Shown one piece after another: positions 1 to 6,300 of a stretch of 10,204 nt of DNA. Location: contig MU646320.1 of the NCBI GenBank assembly GCA_026770585.1, positions 235,656 through 245,859 on the forward strand, in the 5' to 3' direction. The notes beneath the pieces were generated by a model. That model had not been told where the DNA came from, did no database searches, and was given only the letters and a program-made list of their open reading frames with translations. Numbering within the stretch: position 1 is the stretch's first letter; each line of letters begins with the position of its first letter. Made by a program: the position numbers and the translations under genes. The DNA comes from Baffinella frigidus (taxonomy: Eukaryota; Cryptophyceae; Cryptomonadales; Baffinellaceae).

Positions 1-33
1 GTGCCCTTAGAGCCTAGATACCCACAGGGGCGT

Positions 34-48
34 GTGAGGTGTCGCACC
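34..48. repeat. 15-bp direct repeat, left copy, abutting telomere-like tract
   Basis: GTGAGGTGTCGCACC ends one base before the first TTTGGGG unit. A second copy at 194-208 (14 of 15 bases identical) begins directly after the tract ends. The pair brackets the tract as a target-site duplication would. Duplication during double-strand break repair would give the same picture. Confidence 0.7.
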
Positions 49-193
49 TTTGGGGTTTGGGGTTTGGGGTTTGGGGTTTGGGGTTTGGGGTTTGGGGTTT
101 AGAGTCTGGGGTTCAGGGGTTGGGTTTTAAGGTTTAAGGGTTGAAGGTTTAGGGTTAAGGGTTCAGGGTTTGAGGTTTAGGGTTTAGAGTTCA
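49..193 (+). repeat. Interstitial telomere-like tract: 7 x TTTGGGG then degenerate TTTAGGG
   Basis: Positions 49-97 are seven uninterrupted copies of TTTGGGG. Positions 98-193 are degenerate 6-8 base variants such as TTTAGGG, TTCAGGG, TTAAGGG and TTGAAGG. TTTAGGG-type repeats are the telomere unit of plants and many protists. This tract sits inside unique sequence and is much decayed, so it is interstitial rather than a chromosome end, unless the window lies at a scaffold edge. The G-rich strand is the given strand. No gene is seen in the first 300 bases. Confidence 0.85.
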
Positions 194-208
194 GTGAGGG
201 GTCGCACC
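194..208. repeat. 15-bp direct repeat, right copy
   Basis: GTGAGGGGTCGCACC matches 34-48 with a single difference (base 200 is G where base 40 is T). It starts directly where the telomere-like tract stops. Confidence 0.7.
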
Positions 209-296
209 CATGGTAAAACCCGTCGAAGCATGTCTTGGTCACCTCCGGACCGGAGTAGTACCTGCTCCCAGGTAGCCCCAACGCCTCAGTGGACGT

Positions 297-434
297 CCAG
301 CTCCGTTTCAGTCTATAGGGTTTCACTAATCTGGTGAGTCCGAGCTGTTACCCGCCATAAAGTTGACGGATTCGTACCACCTACCCACATGTCAACGTAC
401 GAACAGTCTGCCAGCCTGACTGAGACAGGGATAG
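297..434 (+). mobile_element. MITE-like element, family 1, copy 1
   Basis: The left end CCAGCTCCGTTTCAGTC pairs with the right end GACTGAGACAGGGATAG as a decayed terminal inverted repeat. Inside, TTCACTAATCTGGTGAG forms the family hairpin near the left end. AGTTGAC followed by GTACC and GTCAAC forms the second inverted pair. It has no coding capacity. The + strand label is arbitrary: it marks copies whose GGTGAG hairpin lies nearer the left end. Both CTAG boundaries are mutated (CCAG, ATAG), suggesting an old insertion. Confidence 0.7.
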
Positions 435-451
435 GACGTGGATAGGACGTG
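430..451. repeat. 11-bp tandem duplication
   Basis: GATAGGACGTG occurs twice head to tail (430-440 and 441-451). It begins within the right end of the neighbouring family 1 element, so the duplication is younger than that insertion. Confidence 0.85.
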
Positions 452-525
452 GCGCCCCTGCTGCACTCGAAGACCTCCACCAAGGGCTTGCTGTTGGGGG
501 GAGGGGGGGCGCACGTTTGGACTGG

Positions 526-571
526 GAACGCCGACCATTTGAAGAGTCCGCAGTCGCACTTGGTCAACTGC
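526..571 (+). repeat. Diverged direct repeat, copy 1 (46 bp)
   Basis: This segment aligns without gaps to 696-741 with 39 of 46 bases identical. Shared blocks include AACGCCGACCA, CCGCAGTCG and ACTTGGTC. The unit separation is exactly 170 bases. Apparent open frames over this stretch are short and run on into element sequence, so I do not call a gene. Confidence 0.75.
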
Positions 572-590
572 GGGCCGCATCCATTCGTGA

Positions 591-632
591 GAGATGTTTT
601 ATCCCCCCGCGGAGATGTCTTATCCCCCCGCG
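591..632. repeat. 21-bp tandem duplication
   Basis: Two adjacent copies, 591-611 and 612-632, of a 21-base unit beginning GAGATGT and ending ATCCCCCCGCG differ by one base (T versus C). The length is a multiple of three, so it stays open in some frames, but no gene is recognisable. Confidence 0.9.
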
Positions 633-695
633 GAGGGGGAGCGAGGTTGCCACAGGAGAAACAACGCAGACCACGTGGTGACTCGTGCTGCCTGG

Positions 696-741
696 AAACG
701 CCGACCACTTGACGAGGCCGCAGTCGAACTTGGTCCAGTGC
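696..741 (+). repeat. Diverged direct repeat, copy 2 (46 bp)
   Basis: Partner of 526-571 at about 85 percent identity. The stretch from here to 928 holds no other recognisable feature. Confidence 0.75.
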
Positions 742-928
742 CGCAGCAGTGTGTCGAAAGTAAGGACACGCACCGTCCCCAGGGAGCCGATCGGTCCCTG
801 GGCATGGGCCTACTGGTTGACCGTAGGATGGTGATTGTAATGTCATTTCGAGTGACCCCTGCAGTAAACAGCTATGTTCAGTGATATGTGAAGAAGCGAG
901 GCAACAAGGACGCAGAGATGCCCCTGTT

Positions 929-1068
929 CTAGCTCTGTCTTGGTCTATTTGTGTTCACAAATTTGGCGAACCTGGGCTGTTTCCCGCTCCAATGTGGACG
1001 AATTTGTACTGCACACCCATCACGTCAACTCGAAGAACAGTTGGTCAATCCAAGTGAGGCAAAGCTAG
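929..1068 (+). mobile_element. MITE-like element, family 1, copy 2
   Basis: It is bounded by CTAG at both ends. The left terminal CTAGCTCTGTCTTGGTC is matched by the reverse complement of the right terminal, which ends GAGGCAAAGCTAG. The internal hairpin is GTTCACAAATTTGGCGAAC. The second inverted pair (GTGGACG and GTCAAC) flanks TTTGTACTGC. It is 140 bp long, close to most other copies. Reading TA as the target duplication fits both ends (C-TA-GCTC and GAGC-TA-G). Confidence 0.85.
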
Positions 1069-1650
1069 ATGACTGAACTCACAGCGCTCGTCTGGCCGAG
1101 CTAGAACATGTTCTGGACCAGCGGAGGTTCTCAGGTGTGAGGTTTCAGGATGCCTCGGGGAGGGGACGAATCACGCACAGGCGGGTTTCGGGTTTCTGGG
1201 TTCGTCTCACTTGTGCCGTGGTAGCGGAATTCGTGTTTCCAGGTTCGGGTTGCAGGGTTCGGGTGAAAAACCGGCGAGTACTCCGTGCGCTCCTTGACCA
1301 TACAGTCGCGGACCATGGCCAAGGCAATCGCGGCTGTGGACCCGTTCATCGTGCGGAAGTCGGATGCCTGCTTTCGGCTTTCGGCTTGAGATTTCAGGGT
1401 TGTGACGTTATGTACGTTCTCTCGTTGAGGGTGTCCAGAGGATGCTGAGGCGGGTCCGTCATGAGGCGCTGGAGCCCTCTCTTCGTGCGAAGGTCATTGC
1501 GCGGCCACACCAATCTTGCAAGTTTTTGACACCCATAAAAAGCAAAATCCTGTGTATTATAGAGCGAAATCCAGACTGCGCAAGCCACTAGGGGCGGGTG
1601 AAGTGAGCTGCCACGGATGAGCTGTCGCGTCAGGCAACGTTATAGATCCC
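1069..1650. other. No gene seen; weak telomere-like words and low-complexity fragments
   Basis: No recognisable gene or RNA lies in this stretch. It contains the weak telomere-like words listed separately at 1183-1265 and a small 7-base tandem (TTCGGCT twice near 1373-1386). Open frames of 60-103 codons on both strands have no recognisable motifs and look accidental. Confidence 0.5.
1183..1265 (+). repeat. Very degenerate telomere-like words
   Basis: Two short groups of GGGTTT/GGGTTC words (1183-1204 and 1238-1265) resemble the clearer tracts elsewhere in the window. They are separated by about 33 unrelated bases. The assignment is weak. Confidence 0.4.
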
Positions 1651-1680
1651 GCTGCTCAAGCGGAGAACACCTTGAGCAGC
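1651..1680. other. Perfect 10-bp hairpin
   Basis: GCTGCTCAAG (1651-1660) is the exact reverse complement of CTTGAGCAGC (1671-1680), with a 10-base loop. It lies just left of the family 1 element at 1695. No U-run follows, so a bacterial-type terminator is not suggested. Confidence 0.75.
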
Positions 1681-1694
1681 ACGTCAACAGTTTC

Positions 1695-1826
1695 TTAGCT
1701 CTGACTCAGTCAGGTTGACCGACTATTCTCGAGTTGACGATTCTGGGTGCGGTACAAATCCGTCAACTTAAAAGAGCCCGGACTTACCATATTGGTGTGC
1801 CCAACAATAGACTGCGACAGAGCTAG
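1695..1826 (-). mobile_element. MITE-like element, family 1, copy 3 (reverse)
   Basis: The left terminal TTAGCTCTGACTCAGTC and right terminal GACTGCGACAGAGCTAG pair well. The internal order is reversed relative to 929-1068: GTTGACGATTCT, GCGGTACAAAT and CGTCAAC come first. The hairpin CTTACCATATTGGTG follows. At 132 bp it is slightly short, with a small deletion between the GTCAAC arm and the AAGAGCCCGG segment. Confidence 0.88.
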
Positions 1827-1884
1827 GCTGCATGGCCAGGCCGTGGACGTGCTCCACCTGCCTACGGCCGGGCGGGTGGAGGAC

Positions 1885-1902
1885 AGTCTGAGACAGAACT
1901 AG
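1885..1902 (-). mobile_element. Solitary family 1 terminal sequence
   Basis: AGTCTGAGACAGAACTAG closely matches the right terminal repeat of family 1, but no element body precedes it. It lies 58 bases after the intact end of the copy at 1695-1826. That fits a remnant of an older copy, or a deleted or nested insertion. Confidence 0.5.
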
Positions 1903-2074
1903 AAGGTGGAGAGGGGCGAGAAACCTGCGTGAGATTGAGATCTGCGTCGTCATCCTCGATCACGAGGTTCAGGCACTTGATCGTTGCCTGTGACGATCGG
2001 CGTATCAGCGCGCGCGTCACAACTACACCCACACACCGGACTACGAAGGGACGTGCATAATCCATAAGTGAACC

Positions 2075-2105
2075 ATCCATAAGACCCTACGGTAGGCAAT
2101 ACCGT
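2075..2105 (+). repeat. Dispersed short repeat shared with 9062-9091, copy 1
   Basis: CATAAGACCCTACGGTAGGC and the following bases align with CATATGACCCTAAGGTAGGC at 9062 onward, with few differences and one gap. Within this copy TACGGT and ACCGTA can form a 6-bp stem over AGGCAAT. The other copy has a similar imperfect stem (CCTAAGG/CCGTAGG), so the shape may be part of the repeat. Confidence 0.6.
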
Positions 2106-2167
2106 ACGGCTATAGGCTCGCCCTACGGATGTCCTAACCAATTCTTGGTGAGGTTCCGACAAAGCAT

Positions 2168-2190
2168 CCCTGCGTGGCAACCACGCAGGG
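2168..2190. other. Perfect 10-bp hairpin, 3-base loop
   Basis: CCCTGCGTGG (2168-2177) pairs perfectly with CCACGCAGGG (2181-2190) around CAA. This is one of the tightest inverted repeats in the window. No neighbouring gene suggests a regulatory role. Confidence 0.8.
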
Positions 2191-2293
2191 GGGGTACGTG
2201 GCCACCTGCACAGCCAACCGCTCACGCATCTGCCTTGCTCATGTTAAATTACATATCGAGCCGCAAGAGCAGTAACGGGCTAACAGGCACTTT

Positions 2294-2432
2294 CTAAGTC
2301 TGTCTCACTGGGGTCGACCGACTACTCTCAAGTTGGCATTCTGGATCTGCGGTATGAATCTTTCAACCTTGGAGTGGAAAAAAGACCGGGTTCACTAAAT
2401 TGGTGAGCCGAAATAGACTGATACAGGGCTAG
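2294..2432 (-). mobile_element. MITE-like element, family 1, copy 4 (reverse)
   Basis: The left terminal CTAAGTCTGTCTCACTG and right terminal GACTGATACAGGGCTAG form the inverted repeat. Internal landmarks are AGTTGGCATTCTGG, GCGGTATGAAT and TTTCAACCTTGG, then the hairpin TTCACTAAATTGGTGAGCC. It is 139 bp long with CTAA/CTAG at its borders. Confidence 0.85.
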
Positions 2433-2694
2433 AAATCGAATCACTTACCGATTTTTTTTGTAGTACTGCTCGTCGATGAAATGCTGCCCTCGCAGACAGT
2501 GTCCATCGACAATGTCCATTTATTGTCCTCAAAATGGACAATCTTGTCCATTCTTAAAGAACACCCTGAAATCCGCCTCGACCGAATTTGCGGGTAAAAT
2601 CTGCGTTAAAGCCCACTGTGCGGTCGGGCACGTTCAGAGTTGATGCACCTCATGAATCTTCTTGTAGTAGCTCGAATCGAAATGGAAGGCTGCC
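2433..2694. other. No gene seen; imperfect TGTCCATTT inverted repeat
   Basis: No gene is recognisable. TGTCCATTT (2513-2521) and AAATGGACA (2532-2540) form a 9-bp stem with a 10-base loop. Further GTCCAT words at 2501 and 2545 surround it. Confidence 0.5.
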
Positions 2695-2943
2695 TTGGAG
2701 ATGACGGAGACATTCAGCCCTGAAGCTACTGCCTCGGAGGTGTTGGAGCCATTGAATCCCGAACCAACTGCCTCGGAGGTATTGGAGCCATTGACTCCAG
2801 AACCTACTGCCCCGGAGATATTGGAGACGTTGAGCCCCCAACCTACTGCCTCGGAGGTGTTGGAGACGTTGAACCCCCAACCTGCTGCCTCGGAGGTATT
2901 GGAGACATTGAGCCCCGCACCTACGTTTCGGGATAAGGGTTAG
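2695..2943 (+). CDS. Hypothetical repeat peptide over a 39-bp minisatellite
   Basis: An 82-codon frame opens with ATG at 2695 and stops inside telomere-like sequence. Nearly all of it is a 13-residue repeat of the form PLNPEPTASEVLE, about five and a half times, rich in Pro, Glu and Thr. It lacks a signal peptide, transmembrane segment and recognisable domain. Third codon positions vary somewhat more than second positions between units, which hints weakly at coding. The minus strand is also open across the repeat (2650-2880), because 39 is divisible by three. That makes an accidental open frame the simpler reading. I do not recognise a family. Confidence 0.2.
   Translation: MEMTETFSPEATASEVLEPLNPEPTASEVLEPLTPEPTAPEILETLSPQPTASEVLETLNPQPAASEVLETLSPAPTFRDKG
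2710..2924 (+). repeat. 39-bp tandem repeat, about 5.5 units
   Basis: Units start at 2710, 2749, 2788, 2827, 2866 and a partial unit at 2905. Each carries CTGCC(T/C)CGGAG(G/A)T followed by TTGGAG. Neighbouring units differ by several substitutions but by no length change. The tandem ends just before a telomere-like tract at 2936. Confidence 0.95.
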
Positions 2944-2979
2944 AGTTGGGGGTTCTGGTTTCAGGGTTTAGGGTTGTGG
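2936..2979 (+). repeat. Degenerate telomere-like tract
   Basis: AGGGTTAGAGTTGGGGG and TTTCAGGGTTTAGGG words directly follow the 39-bp tandem repeat. The G-rich strand is the given strand, as in most other tracts here. Confidence 0.7.
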
Positions 2980-3707
2980 TAAAGCAAGCTTCCTGCCATG
3001 TTCCAGCATGGTAGATTAATCTGGGTGGGCCCATTGCTCAGGGCGCACTTTTGTCTCTGCCACCGTGCATGGAAGATGGAACAGGGAGGAAGGTGGGGCG
3101 GGAGGAGGGCACAAATTTTGAGAGGTGAATCACGACAGGTTATGACTATGCTCAAGATGACGATAAGGGCACAGACCCCGGGGGGCGAGGGAGGCGTCGG
3201 TGTGGGCCCGCCTGCTGAGTAGACCGGCCTCTTCGAACCAGGGACAGGCAACATCAGGGGCAGGAAAGGTCAGGGAACGTGCCCGGGTGAGGGTTGAGGT
3301 TTGCCACTTGGTGGATTTCGAAGGTTTCGTTCCCCCCCAAATTTCGAGGGCCCCCAAATTTTGGGGGGTAACGTGACCGGATTTGCACCACATAATGCCT
3401 TGAAGTTAATTGTGTCCGGGAAAGTTGACTTATGATGAAAGGTCCGTAGTCCACCGTGAGAGAGGGTGGAGGGATGAGGGATAAGACACGTGCAATCAGT
3501 CCTAGTGAGAGTTCACTGTCGTGCAGAGTTAATCCCAGTACTTGAAATAAGTTTTGGTGAATGGATGTTGATGTTGAGTTTGTGGAAATTCCAGTTGTTT
3601 CCATCCAAGGTCCTCGCAACCTAGCCGTACTGTCCAGTCCCTGAGAATTTCATTCAAATCCTCGGCGGGATGAGAGTGCAGCTGTCTGAAAACGCGTGAC
3701 TCCCGGC
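2980..3707. other. No gene seen
   Basis: No recognisable gene or RNA. The stretch has purine-rich patches near 3080-3110 and a C-run/G-run inverted repeat (CCCCCAAA and TTTGGGGG, 3351-3367). Just left of that, CCCCCCAAATTT makes a near copy. Minus-strand frames of 87-121 codons overlap each other, pass through this low-complexity sequence, and have no family motif. Confidence 0.5.
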
Positions 3708-3742
3708 GGGTTTCGGGTTCAAGGTTTGGAGTTGAGGGGTTG
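3708..3742 (+). repeat. Degenerate telomere-like tract
   Basis: GGGTTTCGGGTTCAAGGTTT followed by GGAGTTGAGGGGTTG resembles the other telomere-like tracts, with most units mutated. Confidence 0.6.
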
Positions 3743-3791
3743 AAAAGGCATCTGGGTAAATCAGATAGGCCTCCCTCCATCCGCCCGATCG

Positions 3792-3815
3792 GATGTTGAT
3801 GTACGAGCAATTCTT
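3792..3815 (+). repeat. 24-bp exact dispersed repeat, copy 1
   Basis: The 24 bases beginning GATGTTGATGTACGAG and ending AATTCTT recur without a mismatch at 5926-5949. Each copy lies about 50-100 bases downstream of a telomere-like tract. The bases on either side are not clearly similar. Confidence 0.8.
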
Positions 3816-3987
3816 CAGAGCAGCAGCACGCTTGAAAAAAGCCGCTCGAAACCACTCGAGCCTGAACGTGGCCTTTCTTAAATGTTGGTTTTACGCTCGC
3901 GTCCAGGATTCCTCTAAAAGAGGTTTTACGTAGGTTTTATACAAAAGGCACGACTTGGCTTGAGTGGAAAGACGGACCTTTTGCGTT

Positions 3988-4102
3988 GGTCCACGTCTCC
4001 TCGAAACGCGAGACGCTCGTGGGGACACTCGTACTGCTCGGGTCTGAGCCTAGGGACCCTGCAGCCTACGTAGTCAACACCGTGGGCGTGACTACTCTTA
4101 CG
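3988..4102 (-). pseudogene. Coding-like remnant with YECPxExLAF module, frameshifted copy
   Basis: Read on the minus strand, the frame from 4102 gives GCRV followed by LRPEQYECPHERLAF (core 4048-4004). The module is homologous to the copy at 4188-4313. One extra T in the TTT at 4006-4004 shifts the frame. The bases after it still match the partner, where they encode EETW. Over 20 aligned codons about 44 of 60 bases agree, and several codon differences are silent (CTT/CTC, CGC/AGA, TGC/TGT, CTG/CTC, GCC/GCG, ACC/ACG). That pattern comes from past selection on protein, so this was coding. Separate small exons remain possible if the extra base is a sequencing error. The family is not recognised and no function is assigned. 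Confidence 0.5.
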
Positions 4103-4187
4103 TCAGCGCGTTACCCTGTGCAACTTCTCGGAAGCTACCCCCCTTAAGTAACAACAGCCACACCATTCACGTGTGATTGAGGGGTCA

Positions 4188-4313
4188 CGGACCGGCAGAG
4201 GTGTTCCAGGTCTCCTCGAAGGCCAGGAGCTCGTCGGGGCACTCGTAGTACTCCTCGCGAAGGCTCTCCGTGAAGGGATCCCACACAAGCCTGCAGCCGT
4301 GCAGCGCCGTCTT
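4188..4313 (-). CDS. Coding-like fragment or exon with YECPxExLAF module, function unknown
   Basis: The minus-strand frame from 4313 to a TGA at 4187-4185 has 42 codons and no ATG. It includes HGCRLVW and then LREEYYECPDELLAF followed by EETW. Third codon positions are almost all G or C, while second positions are mostly not. This differs from surrounding frames and is typical of real coding sequence. A second diverged copy lies further along the minus strand at 3988-4102. Both copies carry GGCTGCAGG just before the module: either shared exon sequence (the GCR residues) or a 3' splice site of the TGCAG form. It could be an internal exon of an intron-containing gene or a pseudogene fragment. 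I do not recognise the family. Confidence 0.45.
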
Positions 4314-4855
4314 TCAATCTTCTCTTCTGTCTATTACCCTCACGCCTTGAATGGTGCGATGAAACTCAAGTCTACTGCAACACGCCAATAACACTCTCTC
4401 ACCTGTCAATGGGACCAAGCGCTTGGCGGGGGGGGGGGGAGGGGGAGTACAGATTCCAACTGCACCCTGCCAGGAGTGGGGGCCCCCCACCTAGCCCCGG
4501 TCACGAACTGGGCTGCGAATACGCCTCTGATGTTGCATCCAACCGATTCGAGGTATGCTTACGCTCAAAATTTAATCCTCTGCGTGCATACACGCTCCCA
4601 TGCACTTCGGTTGTGTCCTTTTGGGGGAGAAGAAACAGTTTTCATTGTTCTTGAGGGTGCATTTGGACGCGGGAGGGGAGGAGAGGAGGGACCGCACCAA
4701 ATATCTTTGTGCGTGATGCCATCTGGTCCTTTGTTTGAATCGTTCCTGAAGGTACATTGCGATGCGACGCCCGTTGCGATACCCACGGACCTGCGTGTAA
4801 TGTTGGACGGTGAGCAATGTTTTCGCAGACGCCACGTTCGCCCCCTTCTCACTCC
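4314..4855. other. No confident gene; poly-G run
   Basis: Twelve consecutive G residues (4428-4439) then A and five more G open this stretch. Plus-strand frames of 81 and 127 codons and two minus-strand frames of about 100 codons overlap. None has a recognisable motif or a consistent codon bias. The 127-codon frame (4476-4859) is the longest, but it runs into the left end of the element at 4856. Confidence 0.45.
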
Positions 4856-4976
4856 CTAGATCTGCCTGAGTGAAACTGGGCTCGCCATGAAACACATTGA
4901 GAGCAGAAACTCCAGTACAACAGGCAAGTTTGCCAAATATGTTATGGCGGGTCCAGTTTCACTCAGGCAGTGATAG
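4856..4976. mobile_element. MITE-like element, family 2, copy 1 (long terminal inverted repeats)
   Basis: CTGCCTGAGTGAAACTGG at the left is mirrored at the right, where the sequence ends CCAGTTTCACTCAGGCAG. The match extends inward through GGCTCGCCAT versus ATGGCGGGTC, giving about 27 paired bases with two mismatches. The outer bases are CTAGAT and GTGATAG, so TA at both ends could be the target duplication. The total is 121 bp with no coding capacity. The centre carries a short AGTACAA word reminiscent of the GGTACAAAT core of family 1. Confidence 0.85.
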
Positions 4977-5368
4977 AAAACTTGTCCCGATCAACGACCT
5001 CGAGAACTAGTTTTCAGTTCCTACCTTTATCTGTTCTATCGCAACCTTTCCCTCACTCTCCCTGCCCCCCAGACCAATCACGCCTTACTGCTGCGGTCCC
5101 AGACCGCGCCCCCGAAGCTCTGCCCCGTGATGGCAACCACTACTGAAAAGCCTCGCCCCACCCTTTCCCGTCGATTATGTTGGATTTCATGGGAATTGGC
5201 GCCCTTTTAGGCCGGAATCCGGCCTAACCGACAGGATAAGGTGGGGTGCAGTTTTGCAGTAGCACGTCGTGCGGCATGGATCCACACAGCCCCGCCGACA
5301 GCGCCAGACTCCACCACGCCTCCACCACACCACGTGGGCCACCCATTCATCGGCGCTATCCTGGAACT
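4977..5368. other. No gene seen; perfect palindrome inside
   Basis: The stretch holds C-rich low-complexity sequence, the hairpin at 5207-5227 and repeated CTCCACCAC words near 5310-5330. A 125-codon minus-strand frame covers part of it. That frame starts inside the family 1 element at 5369-5507, so it is not credible as a gene. Confidence 0.45.
5207..5227. other. 21-base perfect palindrome
   Basis: TTAGGCCGGA (5207-5216) and TCCGGCCTAA (5218-5227) pair perfectly around a single central base. Such a sequence can extrude as a cruciform. No neighbouring gene points to an operator role. Confidence 0.8.
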
Positions 5369-5507
5369 CTAGTTTTGCCTCGCTCGGGTTGACCGACCAT
5401 TGTCGAGTTGACATCCTGGGTTCACGGTACAAATTCGTCAACTTTAGAGGGGAAACGAGCCCGGGCGCACACAGTTGGTGAGCCCAAATAGACGGAGACA
5501 CAGCTAT
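5369..5507 (-). mobile_element. MITE-like element, family 1, copy 5 (reverse)
   Basis: The left terminal CTAGTTTTGCCTCGCTC and right terminal GACGGAGACACAGCTAT are decayed inverted repeats. Internal landmarks are well kept: GTTGACCGACCATTGTCGAG, TTGACATCCTGGG, CACGGTACAAATTCGTCAAC, GAGCCCGGGC and GTTGGTGAGCCC. It is 139 bp long. Confidence 0.85.
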
Positions 5508-5780
5508 GAAACGCGCATGCCACGGCGAGGTGAGAGGATGGGAGGTTCCCGTCCGCCTTCTCAAGATAAATCAAATCACCTCTAAGTGTTAGTTTAAGGC
5601 AGGAGTTTGCTATCTTAGCCCCTGCATAGCCTTACCGTAGAACACTACTCACCCCTCAGATAGCAAGATGTCTAAATTGATTGTGTATCCATCCAAGATA
5701 GGGATGGTGGGCACCCGTCTGACTTCTGAAGGTAGGGCCACTGAACCAAGTATCCTGGATCCTTGCAGTTCGCCTGAAAT
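5508..5780. other. No gene seen; small inverted repeat at the right end
   Basis: Nothing is recognisable as a gene or RNA. At the border with the next tract, CCTGAAA (5773-5779) and TTTCAGG (5784-5790) form a 7-bp stem. Confidence 0.5.
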
Positions 5781-5824
5781 GGGTTTCAGGTTTAGGGCTT
5801 GGGGTTCTGTGTGTGGGGTTGAGG
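5781..5824 (+). repeat. Degenerate telomere-like tract
   Basis: The tract runs GGGTTTCAGGTTTAGGG, then CTTGGGGTTC, then GTGGGGTTGAGG. Its first bases pair with sequence just upstream. It is followed about 100 bases later by the 24-bp repeat also seen after the tract at 3708. Confidence 0.6.
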
Positions 5825-5925
5825 ATTAATCAGAGGCTCGGCGTCCGTCAAATTCTTGAGGGTGCACCTCTCAGGATTTCACCAGTGGGCGTGGAGGGAA
5901 TTTCTACAGAAATGTCGGTCAATAA

Positions 5926-5949
5926 GATGTTGATGTACGAGCAATTCTT
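5926..5949 (+). repeat. 24-bp exact dispersed repeat, copy 2
   Basis: Identical to 3792-3815. A run of ten G follows at 5994-6003. Confidence 0.8.
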
Positions 5950-6002
5950 AACCAGTACCACCAAAATAAATGGACTGATCTGTGAAGCGCACTGGGGGGG
6001 GG

Positions 6003-6051
6003 GCATGCACATGTCCAAACGAGCACGACGTTTCCAGGTAAGGGTTCACGG
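6003..6051 (+). repeat. Diverged direct repeat, copy 1
   Basis: It aligns with 6301-6350 through GCACAT, TCCA, GCACGACGT and GGGTTC(C)ACGG blocks, with one or two small gaps. The copies are about 300 bases apart. Similarity is modest and coding potential unclear. Confidence 0.5.
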
Positions 6052-6195
6052 CAGCGCAAGGCCTGACCCAGCCTCACGCGTGGCGCGTAGGCTGAACACA
6101 CGGGTACCCACCATCCATCCACTCAAGGCCCACCGTGCCATTTTCATAAACCAAGTGAATAAATTTTTCTAGAGCATAAGTGGCGAAGTGACGAC

Positions 6196-6222
6196 GTTGC
6201 CGCCCTACATTCAGGCGGCAAC
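6196..6222. other. Perfect 9-bp hairpin
   Basis: GTTGCCGCC (6196-6204) pairs with GGCGGCAAC (6214-6222) over a 9-base loop. It lies between the two diverged repeats at 6003 and 6301. Confidence 0.75.
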
Positions 6223-6300
6223 GGGACCAGCTCCGTACAACCCTGGGTGTGAGCGTAACAACAACATTTAAGAAAGGGGTACGGGCAGTTTTGAGTGAGG

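Larger units (their letters stand above)
1903..2293. other. No gene seen; short repeat and hairpin only
   Basis: Nothing here is recognisable as a gene. It holds a segment shared with 9062-9091 (2075-2105) and a perfect hairpin (2168-2190). Minus-strand open frames of 72 and 91 codons overlap each other in different frames and show no family motif. Confidence 0.5.

Noticed and set aside
313-846. 177-codon minus-strand frame, the longest in the window
   Set aside because: It covers a family 1 element and two duplicated segments. The peptide has no recognisable domain, and its length is plausible by chance in GC-rich repeat DNA.
929-1068. tRNA or tRNA-derived SINE, because of the three-armed fold
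   Set aside because: I see no A-box or B-box promoter words, no anticodon arm of the right size and no A-rich tail; the ends are inverted repeats instead.
2168-2190. Rho-independent terminator
   Set aside because: No T-run follows the hairpin and no gene precedes it; the window is not bacterial in character.
2710-2924. CRISPR array
   Set aside because: Units are contiguous with no spacers, and they vary by substitution.
3529-3855. 108-codon minus-strand frame
   Set aside because: It runs through a degenerate telomere-like tract and a dispersed 24-bp repeat, has no family motif and no third-position bias.
4476-4859. 127-codon plus-strand frame
   Set aside because: It has mixed codon use and no motif, overlaps opposed frames of similar length, and ends in the terminal repeat of an element.
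5187-5564. 125-codon minus-strand frame
   Set aside because: It starts beyond and reads straight through a family 1 element, which is non-coding in all other copies.
4647-5864. TTCTTGAGGGTGCA word shared by about 4647 and 5851
   Set aside because: Only about 14 bases match, with no similarity in the flanks, so chance is likely.
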